DNA of 64,000 nt from Amphibacillus sp052055485 (GCF_052055485.1 NZ_CP197171.1:1550001-1614000), one strand, 5' to 3'. Shown: positions 1 to 9,223, counted from the first letter of the stretch. The notes: generated by a model from the sequence alone, not told the origin. Numbers and translations: made by a program.

Positions 1-1
1 G

Positions 2-895
2 CCTGTTATGGTTAGTACATTTGGTGCCGTTTACAATACAGCATTATTTGAAGAAGCAGGGGTAACAGAACTACCCTCAACTCCAGAGGAATTTTTAGAA
101 GCAATGCAAATGATTAAGGATAATACAGAAGCCATTCCTTATTACACTAATTATAATGATGGTTGGCCTTTAAGTGATTGGGAAAATCAACGATTAGCAC
201 TTGCTGGAGATGGTACTTATGTATCGCAACAACTTCCGCATATGGATGATCCATTTAGTGAAGGAAGACCCCATCATACACTTTATAGATTATTGTATGA
301 TTTAACAGAACAAGACTTAATTGAAAGTGATCCTATTACAACAGATTGGGAAGAATCCAAGCAGATGCTTGCTGATGGGGAAATTGGTGCGATGTTTTTA
401 GGAATTTGGGCAGTTGACCAAATTCAAGAATTAGCAGATAACCCAGATGATATCGGCTACATGCCATTCCCATACACGCATGAAGACGGTAATAGATATG
501 CTGCTATGGCTGGGGATTATAAAATGGCAATAAATATGCACTCAGATAATAAAGATGCTGCTCGAGCTTGGGTAGACTGGTTTACAAATGAATCAGGTTA
601 TGCTGTTGAGAATGGTACCATTTCACCTGTTATTGAAGAAGATTTGCCTGATATCTTACAGGACTTTGAAGATGAAGGTGTAGAATTTATTGAAAATTTA
701 CCTGCTTTAGAAGGTGAAGAAGATTTACAAAATCAAATTGATTTTGAAGGTGAGATTGGTTTAGGCGATGAAGGATTTAAACAGAGAATAATAGAAGCCG
801 CCATTGGAAATAGAGATGAAACCTTCGAAGATATAATGGAAGATTTAAATACTCGCTGGGCAGAAGCAAGAGAAAGATTAGGGGTAGAAGATTAA
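2..895 (+). CDS. Sugar ABC transporter substrate-binding protein, 5' truncated by window edge
   Basis: C-terminal part of a family 1 extracellular solute-binding protein that would capture mannan-derived oligosaccharides outside the membrane. The reading frame is open to the window edge (codons for Pro-Val precede the first Met), so the start, signal peptide and lipobox lie upstream. The visible part aligns throughout with residues from about 160 onward of the complete binding protein at 9749-11101: both share FEEAGV-ELP, a TDWE segment and a near-identical tail (AIGNRDE-F-DIM). It is followed by two permease genes. Substrate is inferred from the neighbours, not from the protein itself. Confidence 0.9.
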   Translation, partial: PVMVSTFGAVYNTALFEEAGVTELPSTPEEFLEAMQMIKDNTEAIPYYTNYNDGWPLSDWENQRLALAGDGTYVSQQLPHMDDPFSEGRPHHTLYRLLYDLTEQDLIESDPITTDWEESKQMLADGEIGAMFLGIWAVDQIQELADNPDDIGYMPFPYTHEDGNRYAAMAGDYKMAINMHSDNKDAARAWVDWFTNESGYAVENGTISPVIEEDLPDILQDFEDEGVEFIENLPALEGEEDLQNQIDFEGEIGLGDEGFKQRIIEAAIGNRDETFEDIMEDLNTRWAEARERLGVED

Positions 896-913
896 GGAAT
901 GGATAGTAAAACT

Positions 914-937
914 AGGGGGAGTATTATAGCTCCCCTT
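914..937 (+). other. Intercistronic hairpin between binding-protein and permease genes
   Basis: An 8-bp stem (AGGGGGAG at 914-921 with CTCCCCTT at 930-937, one G-U pair) and an 8-nt loop lie 18 nt after the binding-protein stop. No T-run follows, so this is more likely an mRNA-stabilising or partial-termination hairpin that keeps binding-protein transcript above permease transcript. The second importer has a hairpin at the same place (11121-11157). Confidence 0.5.
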
Positions 938-990
938 CCTTATTGAAAAAATAACTACAACCCTAATTCTTTATATGGGGAGGTAATAAA

Positions 991-1908
991 GTGAGTAATA
1001 AAGCACCAAGTGGAACTTATGCAAATAGAAAATACCGTTTTTCTAATTTAAGTTATAAAATGCAACAGAAAATAATCATTATTTTATTTTCCCTTGTACC
1101 CATTCTATTGTTAGTGACATTTTCCTATTTGCCACTATTTAATATGTTTACTTATAGTTTTACAAGTTGGGATGGATTAAGTCCAGTTAAAGAATTTGTG
1201 GGCTTTCAAAATTATATTAGGTTATTTACTAACCCAGAATATTTTCATGTATTTAAGGTTAGCTTATACTATTTAGTTGCCTCATTTGTACAGTTGGGGA
1301 TTGCTTTATACTTTGCAACCCTTTTAACTTTTAAAGTTCGGTTTAAAAATTTCTTTAAAGGTACACTGTTTTTCCCTTACTTATTAAATGGTGTGGCTAT
1401 CGGATTTACCTTTTTATTCTTTTTTAGACAGGACGGTACTTTGGATACACTTTTATCACTAATTGGTTTAGAAGATATGATTCAAATGTGGCTTCGTGAT
1501 CCTAATATTATTAATTTTTCTTTAGCTAGTACGTCGGTATGGAGACATATGGGCTTTAATTTTATCATTTTTGTAGGCGCTATATCATCTATTTCCAATG
1601 AAATTTATGAAGCAGCAGAAATGGATGGTGCCAATCGCTGGCAACAATTTAGATATATCATTTTCCCAAGTATACTCAAAATTATCCAATTGAATTTAAT
1701 TTTATCAATAAGCGGGGCTTTGAGTGTATTTGAAATCCCTTATATTATGACTGGCGGAGCGAATGGAAGTTCTACATTTGTTATACAAACGGTTGATTTA
1801 GCTTTTAAATATAATAATACAGGTCTGGCTTCAGCGATGGGAATAGTATTATTGATTATTGTTATGATTGTTTCTCTCATTCAGCGTCTAGCCTTTAAGG
1901 AGGATTAA
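991..1908 (+). CDS. Sugar ABC transporter permease (MalF/UgpA type)
   Basis: Integral-membrane subunit of a carbohydrate ABC importer of the CUT1 type, 305 aa. GTG start with a good GGGGAGG site 7 nt upstream. A first membrane segment lies at about residues 28-52 (IIIILFSLVPILLLVTF), with further hydrophobic segments spread through the protein. The EAA loop that contacts the ATPase reads EAAEMDGANRWQQF at about residues 208-221. It is closely related to the permease at 11191-12069. The partner permease starts 3 nt after its stop. No ATP-binding subunit is encoded nearby, so a shared MsmX-type ATPase elsewhere is likely. Confidence 0.93.
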   Translation: MSNKAPSGTYANRKYRFSNLSYKMQQKIIIILFSLVPILLLVTFSYLPLFNMFTYSFTSWDGLSPVKEFVGFQNYIRLFTNPEYFHVFKVSLYYLVASFVQLGIALYFATLLTFKVRFKNFFKGTLFFPYLLNGVAIGFTFLFFFRQDGTLDTLLSLIGLEDMIQMWLRDPNIINFSLASTSVWRHMGFNFIIFVGAISSISNEIYEAAEMDGANRWQQFRYIIFPSILKIIQLNLILSISGALSVFEIPYIMTGGANGSSTFVIQTVDLAFKYNNTGLASAMGIVLLIIVMIVSLIQRLAFKED

Positions 1909-1911
1909 TAA

Positions 1912-2745
1912 ATGAAGATTTTCAAAAAACTTCCCGCCTTATTATTAAAATACGGATCTCTAGTTATGGGAACTTTTGTTGCGGTTATACCATTAATCGT
2001 TGTTTTGTTTGCAGCATTTAAAACAAAAGAAGAATACAATGCAACCAGTTCATTAACTCCCCCCGAAAGCTGGTTGAACTTTGATAATTTTATTCGAGCA
2101 TTTACGGATGGGAACATGTTGACTGGTTTTTATAATACAGCGATTATATTAGTCGTTGCACTTGCGGGAGCAACGTTAACTGGTGCCATGATTGCCTATG
2201 TTTTCACACGTTTTGATTTTAAAGGGAAAAAATTTATCATTACAGCATTTTTAATAGCTGTTTTAATTCCTGGTATTACAACTCAAGTAGCTACTTTTCA
2301 AATTGTCAATTCACTTGGTTTATTTAATACCATTTGGGCTGCAATTATTTTATACATGGGAACGGATATTATTGCCGTATATATTTTCATGCAATTTCTT
2401 GAAAATATTTCTCCGGCATTAGATGAATCGGCGATGATAGATGGCGCTTCTTATATCACTATATTTTGGAAGATTATATTCCCTTTACTAAAACCAGCTA
2501 TTGTAACTGTTGGCATTATAAAAGGTGTTAACATCTATAACGATTTTTATACTCCATTCTTGTATATGCCTAAAGCTGATTTATCTGTTCTATCGACAGC
2601 TTTATTTAGATTTCAAGGTCCAATGGGATCTTCTTGGGAGGTTATTAGTGCTGGAATCATCATTGTGATCGTCCCAACACTTATTGTTTTCCTTTTACTG
2701 CAAAAACATATCTATAATAGTTTCACGAGTGGATCAGTAAAATAA
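1912..2745 (+). CDS. Sugar ABC transporter permease (MalG/UgpE type)
   Basis: Second membrane subunit of the importer, 277 aa, translationally coupled to the previous permease (3-nt gap; ribosome site AAGGAGG inside the upstream gene's end). Hydrophobic segments occur at about residues 13-35, 75-97, 105-130, 140-160 and 240-265. The EAA-type loop ESAMIDGASYITIFWKI lies near residue 175. It ends in the SFTSGSVK tail also found in its paralogue at 12071-12904. It would form the translocation pore with the 991-1908 product. Substrate inferred as beta-mannooligosaccharides from context. Confidence 0.93.
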   Translation: MKIFKKLPALLLKYGSLVMGTFVAVIPLIVVLFAAFKTKEEYNATSSLTPPESWLNFDNFIRAFTDGNMLTGFYNTAIILVVALAGATLTGAMIAYVFTRFDFKGKKFIITAFLIAVLIPGITTQVATFQIVNSLGLFNTIWAAIILYMGTDIIAVYIFMQFLENISPALDESAMIDGASYITIFWKIIFPLLKPAIVTVGIIKGVNIYNDFYTPFLYMPKADLSVLSTALFRFQGPMGSSWEVISAGIIIVIVPTLIVFLLLQKHIYNSFTSGSVK

Positions 2746-2902
2746 AAATCTGTTGAATTCTAATTAAGAAATAAGGTAAAGATATTTTATCTTCGTCTTA
2801 TGTTTAATAGCTTCTTCATTCATGTGAGTGAATAGAAAAGCAAGAGAGCAAAGCTTTACTCTTTGTTGTGGTATATGAATAATTAAATGAAGGAGTGTTA
2901 AG

Positions 2903-4270
2903 ATGACGTTTACGGGGGATCAGCTTGATTTTCAAAAAAACAAAAACTTTATAAAACGAAATGGGAATCGATTTGAATTAAATGGGAAAAAATATCGGTT
3001 TTCTGGTCCGAATATTTATTGGTTAGGCTTAGATGAAAATGTTAATGGTGTTGACTATCCAACAAATTTTCGGATTAGTAATGTACTGGATACAGCTTTA
3101 GAAATGGGAGCTACAGTCATCCGTTCCCATACCTTAGCAGCATCTGTTGGTTCTGCAAAATCATTACAACCCAATTTAGGCTGCTTTAATGAAGAAGCTT
3201 TTAAACATGTTGATTTTGTTTTAAATGAATTGGGAAAGCGAGGTTTGAGAGTTGTTATTCCACTTGTTGATAATTGGAATTATTATCATGGTGGCAGAGG
3301 AACTTTTACAAATTGGCGTGGGTTTGCAGATGAAGATCAATTTTACTGTAATGAAGAGATAAAAAATGACTTTAAACATCATATCAGTACAGTTCTAAAC
3401 CGTGTTAATCATATTACAGGAATCACTTATAAGGATGATCCGACGATAGCTGCATGGGAATTAGGTAACGAGTTAGAGGGCACTTCTATTGAATGGGTTC
3501 GAGAAATGATCCAATATGTCAAGCTGATTGACACAAATCACTTGGTTGGCTTTGGTAATCGATTTAACCTTGATCAGGATAAATTATCGATTATAGAATT
3601 GGATTATATCGATGCACACTATTATCCTGCTGATCCAGATCAACTAACTGAAGATATTGAATTAGCGGAAAAAGCTAGTAAACCACTACTTATTGGGGAA
3701 TTCGGTTGGGTAGATGGTGACTTAGATACTTTCTTGAGGATAGCTGAGAACAATGAAGGGGTTATTGGCACCCATTTTTGGTCCTTATTTGGACATCATG
3801 ATGCATTTAGTTATGTAGATCATTTTGATAGTTTTACCCTCCATTATCCAGGTAGTCAAACAAATGCAGATAGATTGTCAAGAATACAGGCACTAAGAAA
3901 GCATGCATTTGTAATGAGTGAACAATCCGAAAGGACACACAATACACCCAATAGTCCTATTATTACTAACGTGAATGATAAAATTTATTGGCGGGGTGTA
4001 GTAGGTGCTGCTTCTTATACGATTGAAAGATCAACTATTAATGAAACGGGACCTTGGAATGTTGTTTGTGAAAAAGGAACTTCTGATCAATATGGTTATT
4101 GGCGTGACACAACTAGAGATTCTATGAAAGATGCTTGGTATCGAATAAAAGCCCATAACTTAAGTGGTGTGGCAGGTCCTTATTCGGAGGTCTTTTATTC
4201 AAAGCCAATCAACACGCATGCCAGTGAACCCAAAGAAGTTATAATCAGTACAAAGGCTCCTCAGTATTGA
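2903..4270 (+). CDS. GH5-like intracellular mannanase / beta-mannosidase-type hydrolase
   Basis: 455-aa glycoside hydrolase resembling clan A GH5 mannanases (GH5_7-like). A (beta/alpha)8 domain covers about residues 15-340. Seen in it are the WELGNELEG motif with the predicted acid/base Glu190, LLIGEFGW with the predicted nucleophile Glu266, and the aromatic NWNYYHGGRGTFTNW stretch near 124-138, typical of mannanases. Residues about 350-440 look like a fibronectin type III-like domain (SPIITNVNDKIYW... AWYRIKAHN). There is no signal peptide, so it should act in the cytoplasm on imported oligosaccharides. It lies 157 bp after the permease genes, with an AAGGAG site before ATG. Exact specificity (endo or exo) cannot be read from sequence. 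Confidence 0.82.
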   Translation: MTFTGDQLDFQKNKNFIKRNGNRFELNGKKYRFSGPNIYWLGLDENVNGVDYPTNFRISNVLDTALEMGATVIRSHTLAASVGSAKSLQPNLGCFNEEAFKHVDFVLNELGKRGLRVVIPLVDNWNYYHGGRGTFTNWRGFADEDQFYCNEEIKNDFKHHISTVLNRVNHITGITYKDDPTIAAWELGNELEGTSIEWVREMIQYVKLIDTNHLVGFGNRFNLDQDKLSIIELDYIDAHYYPADPDQLTEDIELAEKASKPLLIGEFGWVDGDLDTFLRIAENNEGVIGTHFWSLFGHHDAFSYVDHFDSFTLHYPGSQTNADRLSRIQALRKHAFVMSEQSERTHNTPNSPIITNVNDKIYWRGVVGAASYTIERSTINETGPWNVVCEKGTSDQYGYWRDTTRDSMKDAWYRIKAHNLSGVAGPYSEVFYSKPINTHASEPKEVIISTKAPQY

Positions 4271-4695
4271 AATATGATCTCCCTTTATCAAAATATGAAT
4301 CAATGGGCTAAGGATTCATTTAATTTTATGCATACCCAAAGTCCTGTGAATAGGGCACTTTAGGCTAAAAGAACTTCGATTATTGCCGATGCGCTCTGGG
4401 ACCGTCAACTTCACCCTATCCGGGTGAAGTGAAGCCCTAGATTTACTAAAACTATCGTCGATAAAATCATGTCCTTTTCAATAGGGCCAGAATGCGAGTC
4501 TTTCTTATTTTAAATCTCAGGACGTGACGAATTAATCGACGCGTCCTTTTCGAGCTATGATTATGGTATTTTTCATTTAGCAAAATTAAATATCAAACAA
4601 TATAAAAGGTTACTTTAGGATATCTATTTTATAAAGTAAATAAACTATTTTATTAGTAATTATATGCTTTTTGAAAAATAAGAATACGCTTACTA
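4271..4695. other. Intergenic region with a hairpin, no gene seen
   Basis: No coding potential is visible. A perfect 8-bp hairpin (CTTCACCC 4409-4416, GGGTGAAG 4422-4429) sits in the middle without a T-run. A stretch around 4516-4550 weakly resembles 18959-18995, which may reflect two decayed copies of the same sequence. Downstream lies the promoter of the epimerase operon. Confidence 0.5.
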
Positions 4696-4724
4696 TTGAC
4701 ATACTGATTTGATTTAATTAGAAT
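4696..4724 (+). promoter_or_regulatory. Sigma-A promoter of epimerase-phosphorylase operon
   Basis: TTGACA at 4696-4701 and TAGAAT at 4719-4724 with an ideal 17-bp spacer, 43 bp before the epimerase start. A weak cre-like sequence (AGAATACGCTTACT, 4681-4694) abuts the -35 box. Confidence 0.75.
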
Positions 4725-4734
4725 TAATTTATTA

Positions 4735-4749
4735 AGTTATCGATTAACT
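4735..4749 (+). promoter_or_regulatory. Candidate LacI-family operator
   Basis: AGTTATCGATTAACT lies just after the -10 box: inverted arms AGTTA/TAACT around TCGAT. The 10-mer AGTTATCGAT recurs at 42122-42131 between the alpha-galactosidase and exporter genes, and AAGTTAT forms the core of the palindrome before the LacI gene at 7393. A position downstream of the promoter suits repression. Binding is inferred. Confidence 0.45.
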
Positions 4750-4767
4750 AACGTTGGGAGGGGTATC

Positions 4768-5946
4768 ATGTTGAGACAAGAAATGAAGCAAGAGTTAACA
4801 GAACGTATATTACCCTTTTGGTTAAGGCTTAAAGATGATCAATATGGTGGACTATATGGTCGGGTAGATTTTAATTTGAATGTCGACCGTCAGGGGGATA
4901 AAGGCGGTATTGTGACAGCACGATTTTTATGGACTTTTTCAGCTGCTTATCGAATCTTAAAAGATGAAAAGTACCTGAAAATGGCTGATCATCTGTATCA
5001 ATTTTTACAAGATAAATTGATTGATCATGAACATAAAGGGATATATTGGTTGTTAAATTATAAAGGTGAACCTAAAGATACTAGGAAGCATATCTATGCT
5101 CAATCATTTGCTCTTTATGGATTAAGTGAATATTATCGTGTGACACAAAAACAAGAAGCGCTTGATTTGGCGTTAGAACTATATGATTTAATGGAAACTG
5201 TTGGTTTTGATCAAGAAAGCCAAGCTTACAAAGAGGAATTCAATCGTGAGTGGATTGAAATGCCAAATGAAATGTTAAGTGAGAATGGTGTTGTAGCAGA
5301 AATTACGATGAATACTCATATTCATATTTTAGAGGCTTACACCAACTTATATAAAGCCCATCCTACTGAAGAATTAAAGTTTCGATTAGAGACACTATTG
5401 AAGGTGCACTATGAAAAAATATATCAGCAAGACACTCATTGTTTAGGAGTATTTTTTGATAGGCAATGGAATAATATCATTCCTTTAAAATCATTTGGTC
5501 ATGATATTGAAGCGGCGTGGTTAATGGATGATACCATTCATACGTTAGCGATTGAAAATGAAGCTTATAACAAAATGATTATTGATATCTCTTATAATAT
5601 CTCTAATTATGCCATTCAAACTGATGGGTCATTAATTAATGAAGAGGAAAATGGTCACTTAGACTATACTCGTGTCTGGTGGGTCCAAGCTGAGGCCATT
5701 GTTGGTTTTTATAATGCCTATCAACGAACCGGTGATGAGCAGTTTTTAGAACGAATCCGAGGCTTGTGGAACTATATTAAAACAGTTATTCACGATTCAC
5801 GTCCTGGCGGGGAATGGTATTGGTCAATTAAACCAGATGGTACTCCGACTGAGCGAGATTTGGTGGAACCATGGAAGGCATCTTATCACAATGGAAGAAT
5901 GGCTTTAGAATTAATAGAAAGGATCGATAATGATGATTCACAATAA
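4768..5946 (+). CDS. Cellobiose 2-epimerase-like protein (AGE family)
   Basis: 392-aa (alpha/alpha)6-barrel protein of the N-acylglucosamine 2-epimerase family, closest in motifs to cellobiose 2-epimerase (EC 5.1.3.11). The conserved histidine motifs are visible: MNTHIHILEAY near residue 188, SFGHDIEAAWL near 246 and a C-terminal SYHNGRMALELI. The expected reaction is epimerisation of beta-1,4-mannobiose to 4-O-beta-mannosyl-glucose. The next gene, a GH130_1 phosphorylase that consumes that product, overlaps it by 17 bp, which strongly supports this role over sialic-acid metabolism. No signal peptide; cytoplasmic. A GGGAGGGG site precedes ATG. Confidence 0.87.
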   Translation: MLRQEMKQELTERILPFWLRLKDDQYGGLYGRVDFNLNVDRQGDKGGIVTARFLWTFSAAYRILKDEKYLKMADHLYQFLQDKLIDHEHKGIYWLLNYKGEPKDTRKHIYAQSFALYGLSEYYRVTQKQEALDLALELYDLMETVGFDQESQAYKEEFNREWIEMPNEMLSENGVVAEITMNTHIHILEAYTNLYKAHPTEELKFRLETLLKVHYEKIYQQDTHCLGVFFDRQWNNIIPLKSFGHDIEAAWLMDDTIHTLAIENEAYNKMIIDISYNISNYAIQTDGSLINEEENGHLDYTRVWWVQAEAIVGFYNAYQRTGDEQFLERIRGLWNYIKTVIHDSRPGGEWYWSIKPDGTPTERDLVEPWKASYHNGRMALELIERIDNDDSQ

Positions 5947-7108
5947 ATATTATGAACTTTTAGAAAAGCAGGAGCAGTTATTAACGCGAAAGAATAAGAA
6001 AGATGATCAGTTTTATAATGGTATTTATGATCGCTATCAATATCCGGTTGTTACACGTCACCATGTTCCACTTCACTGGCGGTTTGATTTAAATAAAGAA
6101 ACCAATCCACATTTCATGGAACGTCTAGGGGTCAATTCAGCTTTTAATCCTGGAGCGATCTACTTAAATGGGAAGTATTATCTTGTTGTCCGAACTGAGG
6201 GTTTAGATCGAAAGTCTATTTTTACGATTGCTGAAAGTGATAATGGGATTGATCATTTTCGATTTATCGATACGCCTTTAACGTGGGAAGATATTGATGA
6301 AAAAGAAACAAATATTTACGATATGCGTCTCGTTAAACATGAGGATGGTTATATTTACGGGATTTATTGTTCAGAAAGTAAAGATCCTGATGCTCCAGCA
6401 TCTGATACGTCTAGTGCTGTTGCCCAAGCTGCGTTAGTAAGAACTAAAGACTTAAAAACATGGGATCGATTGCCGAATATTACAACGCCTTCACCACAAC
6501 AGCGTAATGTCGTGTTGCATCCTGAATTTGTTGATGGGAAATATGCTTTTTATACACGCCCGCAAGATGGATTTATTTCAACCGGGACTGGAGGTGGGAT
6601 TGCCTTTGGTGTTTGTGAAGATATTACAAGTCCAGTGATAGATGAGGAAACAGTCCTGCATGAAAGAAAGTATCATACTGTTTTTGAAGCAAAAAATGGT
6701 CAAGGACCAGCTCCGATTAAAACGAATAAAGGTTGGATTCATATTGCTCATGGTGTTCGAAACACAGCGGACGGCCTGCGTTACGTTCTCTATACGATTG
6801 CGACAGATTTGGATGATCCGACTAAGGTCATTGCCACACCAGGTGGTCATTTTATGGCGCCATATGATGACGAGCGTGTAGGTGATGTATCAAATGTTAT
6901 TTTCTGTAATGGTGCAGTTGTCAATGAAAACGAAGACGTATTTATTTATTATGCTTCAAGTGATACGCGTTGCCATGTCGCAACGACAACGATTGATAAA
7001 TTAGTTGATTATACGTTCAATACACCAGAAGATCCATTTAGGTCATTAGAGAATGCCAAACAAAGACAACAATTAATTGAACAAAATGAAGCGCTATTAA
7101 ATAAATAA
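5930..7108 (+). CDS. 4-O-beta-D-mannosyl-D-glucose phosphorylase (GH130_1)
   Basis: 392-aa five-bladed beta-propeller phosphorylase. The N-terminal TRHHVPLHWRFD segment, the MERLGVNSAFNPGA motif and the general-acid Asp131 in NIYDMRL are typical of GH130 subfamily 1, in which Asp131 is the catalytic residue of the Bacteroides enzyme. It should convert mannosyl-glucose plus phosphate to mannose 1-phosphate and glucose (EC 2.4.1.281). It starts inside the epimerase gene (AAAGG site, 7-nt spacer), so the two are co-translated. Cytoplasmic. A second GH130 of another subfamily is at 12933-13955, so the two enzymes probably handle mannobiose and longer chains respectively. Confidence 0.92.
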   Translation: MMIHNKYYELLEKQEQLLTRKNKKDDQFYNGIYDRYQYPVVTRHHVPLHWRFDLNKETNPHFMERLGVNSAFNPGAIYLNGKYYLVVRTEGLDRKSIFTIAESDNGIDHFRFIDTPLTWEDIDEKETNIYDMRLVKHEDGYIYGIYCSESKDPDAPASDTSSAVAQAALVRTKDLKTWDRLPNITTPSPQQRNVVLHPEFVDGKYAFYTRPQDGFISTGTGGGIAFGVCEDITSPVIDEETVLHERKYHTVFEAKNGQGPAPIKTNKGWIHIAHGVRNTADGLRYVLYTIATDLDDPTKVIATPGGHFMAPYDDERVGDVSNVIFCNGAVVNENEDVFIYYASSDTRCHVATTTIDKLVDYTFNTPEDPFRSLENAKQRQQLIEQNEALLNK

Positions 7109-7309
7109 TTTTATTGTAAAGAGACTTTGATTAGGTTATTCTTAAAAAATAAAGAAAAAGTTAACTGGTTTTAAATTGAATATTTGTGTAATTATCAGGC
7201 ATTTTAGTGAACATCATGAAAACACTTACAATATTAGCTGTTTTTCTTGGCAACATTGTTGCTAATCCTAACTTCTTTTGATAGTATGAAGTTACTAGTA
7301 TCATTGGTT

Positions 7310-7347
7310 TAACCGAACAATTAAGTTATAACTTAACTGTTCGGTTA
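7310..7347. promoter_or_regulatory. 38-bp near-perfect palindrome upstream of LacI gene
   Basis: Arms TAACCGAACAATTAAGTTA (7310-7328) and TAACTTAACTGTTCGGTTA (7329-7347) are inverted repeats with one mismatch and no loop. The core TTAAGTTATAACTTAA resembles the candidate operators at 4735 and 42122. It could be an autoregulatory operator for the LacI gene 46 bp downstream, or a terminator cruciform for the phosphorylase operon; the weak following T-content (TTATTATAT) favours the operator. Confidence 0.5.
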
Positions 7348-7392
7348 TTATATAAATTCAGCATGACTAAGTGGTAGAGATGGGAAGTGCGG

Positions 7393-8418
7393 ATGGTGGA
7401 AAAAAGTAATGTGACAATGAAAGATATTGCTGATCGAATAGGAGTAAGCAGTGTTACAGTTTCAAAGGCATTGAATGATAAAGAAGGCGTCAGCGATAAA
7501 TTAAAACAAAAGATTAAAGAGCTAGCAGATGAGATGGGTTACCGCTACAATACAGTGGCTAAATCAATGAAAAACGGCATGTCTTATAATATTGGAATTA
7601 TCATGCCGGAACGTTTTTCTGGAGGTATCTCGCAATCTGTTTATTTTCGAGCTTATCAGCAGATCTCAACCGTTTTAGAGGATTATGGTTATTACGGTAT
7701 TATGAATATATTGTCAAATGAAGATGAGGAAGCACTAAATCAACCGCGAATTTATCAGGAAAAAAAGGTGGATGGTTTTATTTTCCTTGGTCAATTGAAG
7801 AGCGACTATATTAATGTTGTTAAAGAAATAGATATGCCGATTGTATTTCTTGATTTCTATGATGAACATGATGAAATAGATTCGGTTATTACAGATAATT
7901 TTTATGGTGCTTACGATATTACGAATTATTTGTTGAATAAAGGGCATCGAGAGATTGGTTATGTTGGCAATCTTTATTCAACAAGTAGTATTCAAGATCG
8001 TTTTTTAGGTTATTATAAATCATTATTAGAGCATCATATTGAATTGAAACAAGAATTTATCATTAATGATCGTGATGAAAAAGGTAAATTTATCGATATT
8101 CAATTACCTGATAAATTGCCAACAGCTTTCGTGTGTAATTGTGACCAAGTTGCCCATGAAGTTGTGAAGAAGTTAAATAAGTTAGGTTATAGTGTCCCTG
8201 AAGATTGTTCAATAATAGGGTTTGATAATGATATATATGCAACCATTACAAGTCCGCCACTCACAACGGTTGAAGTAGATATTGATGAGATGGTGAAACA
8301 GGCTGTGCGTCTAATTGTTCGAAAGGTTCAAGGGAAGAACAAGCGTTATGGTCGGACGTCCGTGAAAGGAAATATTATTAAACGTGATTCTGTTAAAGAG
8401 CTAAGACGAGATGATTAA
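7393..8418 (+). CDS. LacI-family transcriptional regulator of the mannan locus
   Basis: About 341 aa. The N-terminal helix-turn-helix reads VTMKDIADRIGVSSVTVSKALN, followed by the hinge helix region NTVAKSMKNG and a periplasmic-binding-protein-like effector domain beginning NIGIIMPERF. The C-terminal signature DCSIIGFDND...PPLTTVEVD is typical of LacI/GalR members. An in-frame GTG at 7387 is an alternative start; ATG at 7393 is preferred because GGGAAG lies 5 nt before it. Placed directly after the epimerase-phosphorylase operon, it is the natural regulator of the mannan genes. Its likely ligand is a mannooligosaccharide, which is inferred. Ends inside a terminator hairpin. Confidence 0.9.
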   Translation: MVEKSNVTMKDIADRIGVSSVTVSKALNDKEGVSDKLKQKIKELADEMGYRYNTVAKSMKNGMSYNIGIIMPERFSGGISQSVYFRAYQQISTVLEDYGYYGIMNILSNEDEEALNQPRIYQEKKVDGFIFLGQLKSDYINVVKEIDMPIVFLDFYDEHDEIDSVITDNFYGAYDITNYLLNKGHREIGYVGNLYSTSSIQDRFLGYYKSLLEHHIELKQEFIINDRDEKGKFIDIQLPDKLPTAFVCNCDQVAHEVVKKLNKLGYSVPEDCSIIGFDNDIYATITSPPLTTVEVDIDEMVKQAVRLIVRKVQGKNKRYGRTSVKGNIIKRDSVKELRRDD

Positions 8419-8446
8419 TTCATTCATCGTTCTTAGCTTTTATTTC
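8399..8446 (+). terminator. Rho-independent terminator overlapping LacI stop codon
   Basis: AGCTAAG...GATGA (8399-8414) pairs with TCATC...CTTAGCT (8424-8438), followed by TTTTATTT. The left arm contains the last codons and stop of the regulator gene. Confidence 0.75.
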
Positions 8447-8544
8447 ACTTTAGAGATGGCTAAGAAATAGTTTTGACATAACTAAGATGTTGATGGGTAA
8501 AAGATAGGAAAAACTAAGTAGTTAAAAAAATTTTGACGAAGTCC

Positions 8545-8553
8545 TGATATAAT
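8545..8553 (+). promoter_or_regulatory. Extended -10 promoter before yesL-like gene
   Basis: TG-A-TATAAT (TG at 8545-8546, TATAAT 8548-8553) with no clear -35 box, 89 bp before the start of the YesL-like gene. The transcribed leader contains a GGGA...TCCC hairpin (8557-8580). Confidence 0.45.
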
Positions 8554-8641
8554 GCAGGGACGCTGAAGCCGGCACATCCCATGTGTAAGGAAAAGAACGA
8601 GCAAATATAAGTTTTTCTAATGGAAGAATGAAGGTGATGGT

Positions 8642-9223
8642 TTGGGAAGTAAAGTTTATCAATTAGTGACGAAAGCTTACTATTATTTATTGGTTAGTTT
8701 TTATTTTTGGCTGGGGTTGTTAAGAGGGATCGTTATTTATTCATTGATACCAGCACTAGCCGCTTTATATTTAACACTCCAGTTTATGAAACAAAATCCT
8801 GACTATGATGAAGCAATGATTAAAAAGACATATCAAAGCTATTATAAGCAGTTTCAGCAACATAGATTAAGTTCATTTTTGGTTAGCCTGGGCCTTATTT
8901 TATTGATTACACTCATCTTTTTCTTTTGGTTTGAAGAAACGGCTTGGGTTTTAATCGGAATAGCTGGTTATTTCTTGCTCTTGTTATTATCAACACTCAG
9001 TTATGCTAGCTATTATATAGCTTTTAAAAGTACTTCGATAAAACATTCATTTGCTCTAGGTTTTATCAGTGTGATCAAAAACTTAGGTTTGACTTTGGCG
9101 ATAGTTATCGTCAATGGATTAATGCTTGCTCTTGCTTATTATAATTTAGTCTTATTTATTGTTCTGTTTCCAGTTTTGTACGGATCGGTTATTATATATG
9201 CTTTACCGAAAAAAATTGTATAA
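8642..9223 (+). CDS. YesL-like DUF624 membrane protein
   Basis: 193 aa, with hydrophobic segments at about residues 15-50, 75-95, 100-128 and 140-185. The pattern of an N-terminal FYFWLGLLRGIVIYSLIPA segment and two later helical pairs fits the YesL/DUF624 family, which in Bacillaceae is regularly found next to CUT1 sugar ABC transporters and rhamnogalacturonan or mannan genes; its molecular role is unknown. Start is TTG (AAGGTGATGG just upstream). It has its own promoter and a strong terminator, so it is a single-gene unit between the two importer operons. Confidence 0.8.
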   Translation: MGSKVYQLVTKAYYYLLVSFYFWLGLLRGIVIYSLIPALAALYLTLQFMKQNPDYDEAMIKKTYQSYYKQFQQHRLSSFLVSLGLILLITLIFFFWFEETAWVLIGIAGYFLLLLLSTLSYASYYIAFKSTSIKHSFALGFISVIKNLGLTLAIVIVNGLMLALAYYNLVLFIVLFPVLYGSVIIYALPKKIV

